From: Demequina muriae
Lineage (GTDB): Bacteria; Actinomycetota; Actinomycetes; Actinomycetales; Demequinaceae
Reading direction: 5' to 3'
DNA: 64,000 nucleotides
Assembly: GCF_030418295.1 (NCBI RefSeq)
Contig: NZ_JAUHQA010000001.1
Location: forward strand, 124,001-188,000
Shown: positions 63,888 through 64,000 of the stretch, piece after piece
Position numbering within the stretch: the first letter of the stretch is position 1
How the letters are laid out: each line of letters begins with the position of its first letter
Translations under genes and position numbers: made by a program
Notes under the pieces: generated by a model
Seen by the model: only the letters and a program-made list of their open reading frames with translations
The model's database searches: none
What the model was told of the DNA's origin: nothing

Positions 63888-64000
63888 CCGACAAGGCTAC
63901 GGAAGGACGGTCGTCTCCTACGAGACCTGCGGTGTGGGCTTCGTCACGCCTGGCGATGCGCGGCTGCAGAGGCGTACAGACAGACGGACGCCGCGGTGGC
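63888..64000. other. Right window edge
   Basis: Upstream region of the third cyclase gene with its TAGCCT hexamer. Nothing else supported. Confidence 0.4.

Overview
The window is dense, very GC-rich bacterial chromosome and looks like an actinobacterium of the order Micrococcales (Demequina- or Cellulomonas-like; genus is a guess). The reasons are the Rv2578c-type radical SAM protein, a DUF222/13E12 HNH protein, the trehalose synthase-maltokinase pair, DUF2510 and DUF4914 proteins, a MetP/MetS importer, GTG starts, GTGA/ATGA gene overlaps and many apparently leaderless genes. About 60 protein genes are supported. I saw no tRNA, rRNA, CRISPR array or insertion sequence. The left edge cuts a 6-phosphogluconate dehydrogenase gene.

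Layout. 1-12.3 kb: gnd end, an SDR oxidoreductase followed by a 5 x 20 bp tandem repeat, two tiny Arg-rich ORFs, an ArsR-rhodanese/MFS operon with a 24 bp palindrome over its start, mntH with an operator-like palindrome, ynfA, a macrodomain protein, an NhaP antiporter coupled to a DUF2233 lipoprotein, and a radical SAM protein. 12.6-22.7 kb: a DUF4914 (PEPCK-like) protein, GNAT, SulP transporter, MFS, release factor 3 with a MerR regulator, ACT protein, acetyltransferase and an unknown 372 aa protein. 22.8-30.6 kb: paired CNNM/CorC-type transporters behind a leaderless leader ORF, a lipoprotein, the metP-metS operon, a transglutaminase-like protein and a cupin. 30.7-35.8 kb: a two-component system and treS-pep2. 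36-42 kb: ArsR-SulP, HNH and gntP-gntK. 42-48.9 kb: a HEPN-like protein, an ABC exporter, a phosphatase-like protein and small proteins. 49-50.8 kb: a second two-component system. 50.9-53.6 kb: an AT-richer insertion-like segment carrying a coupled DUF3696-type ATPase and PIN-like protein plus an unknown membrane protein fused in expression to pheT. 53.6-57.5 kb: pheST with a possible leader ORF and hairpin. 57.7-63.9 kb: SRPBCC and membrane proteins, then three tandem diguanylate cyclases.

How the parts work together. The housekeeping content covers translation (prfC, pheST), metal and anion homeostasis (mntH, CNNM pair, two SulP), gluconate and trehalose metabolism, and c-di-GMP synthesis. 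Regulators sit next to their likely targets (ArsR with MFS, ArsR with SulP, MerR with prfC, HK-RR pairs). Two window-wide signals stand out. The 9-mer GGCCGATGC occurs at least 37 times by eye against roughly two expected. A TAnnnT hexamer lies 6-7 nt before the start codon of at least twelve genes, the mark of leaderless transcripts. The best candidate for an undescribed system is the ATPase-PIN pair at 50.9-52.8 kb.
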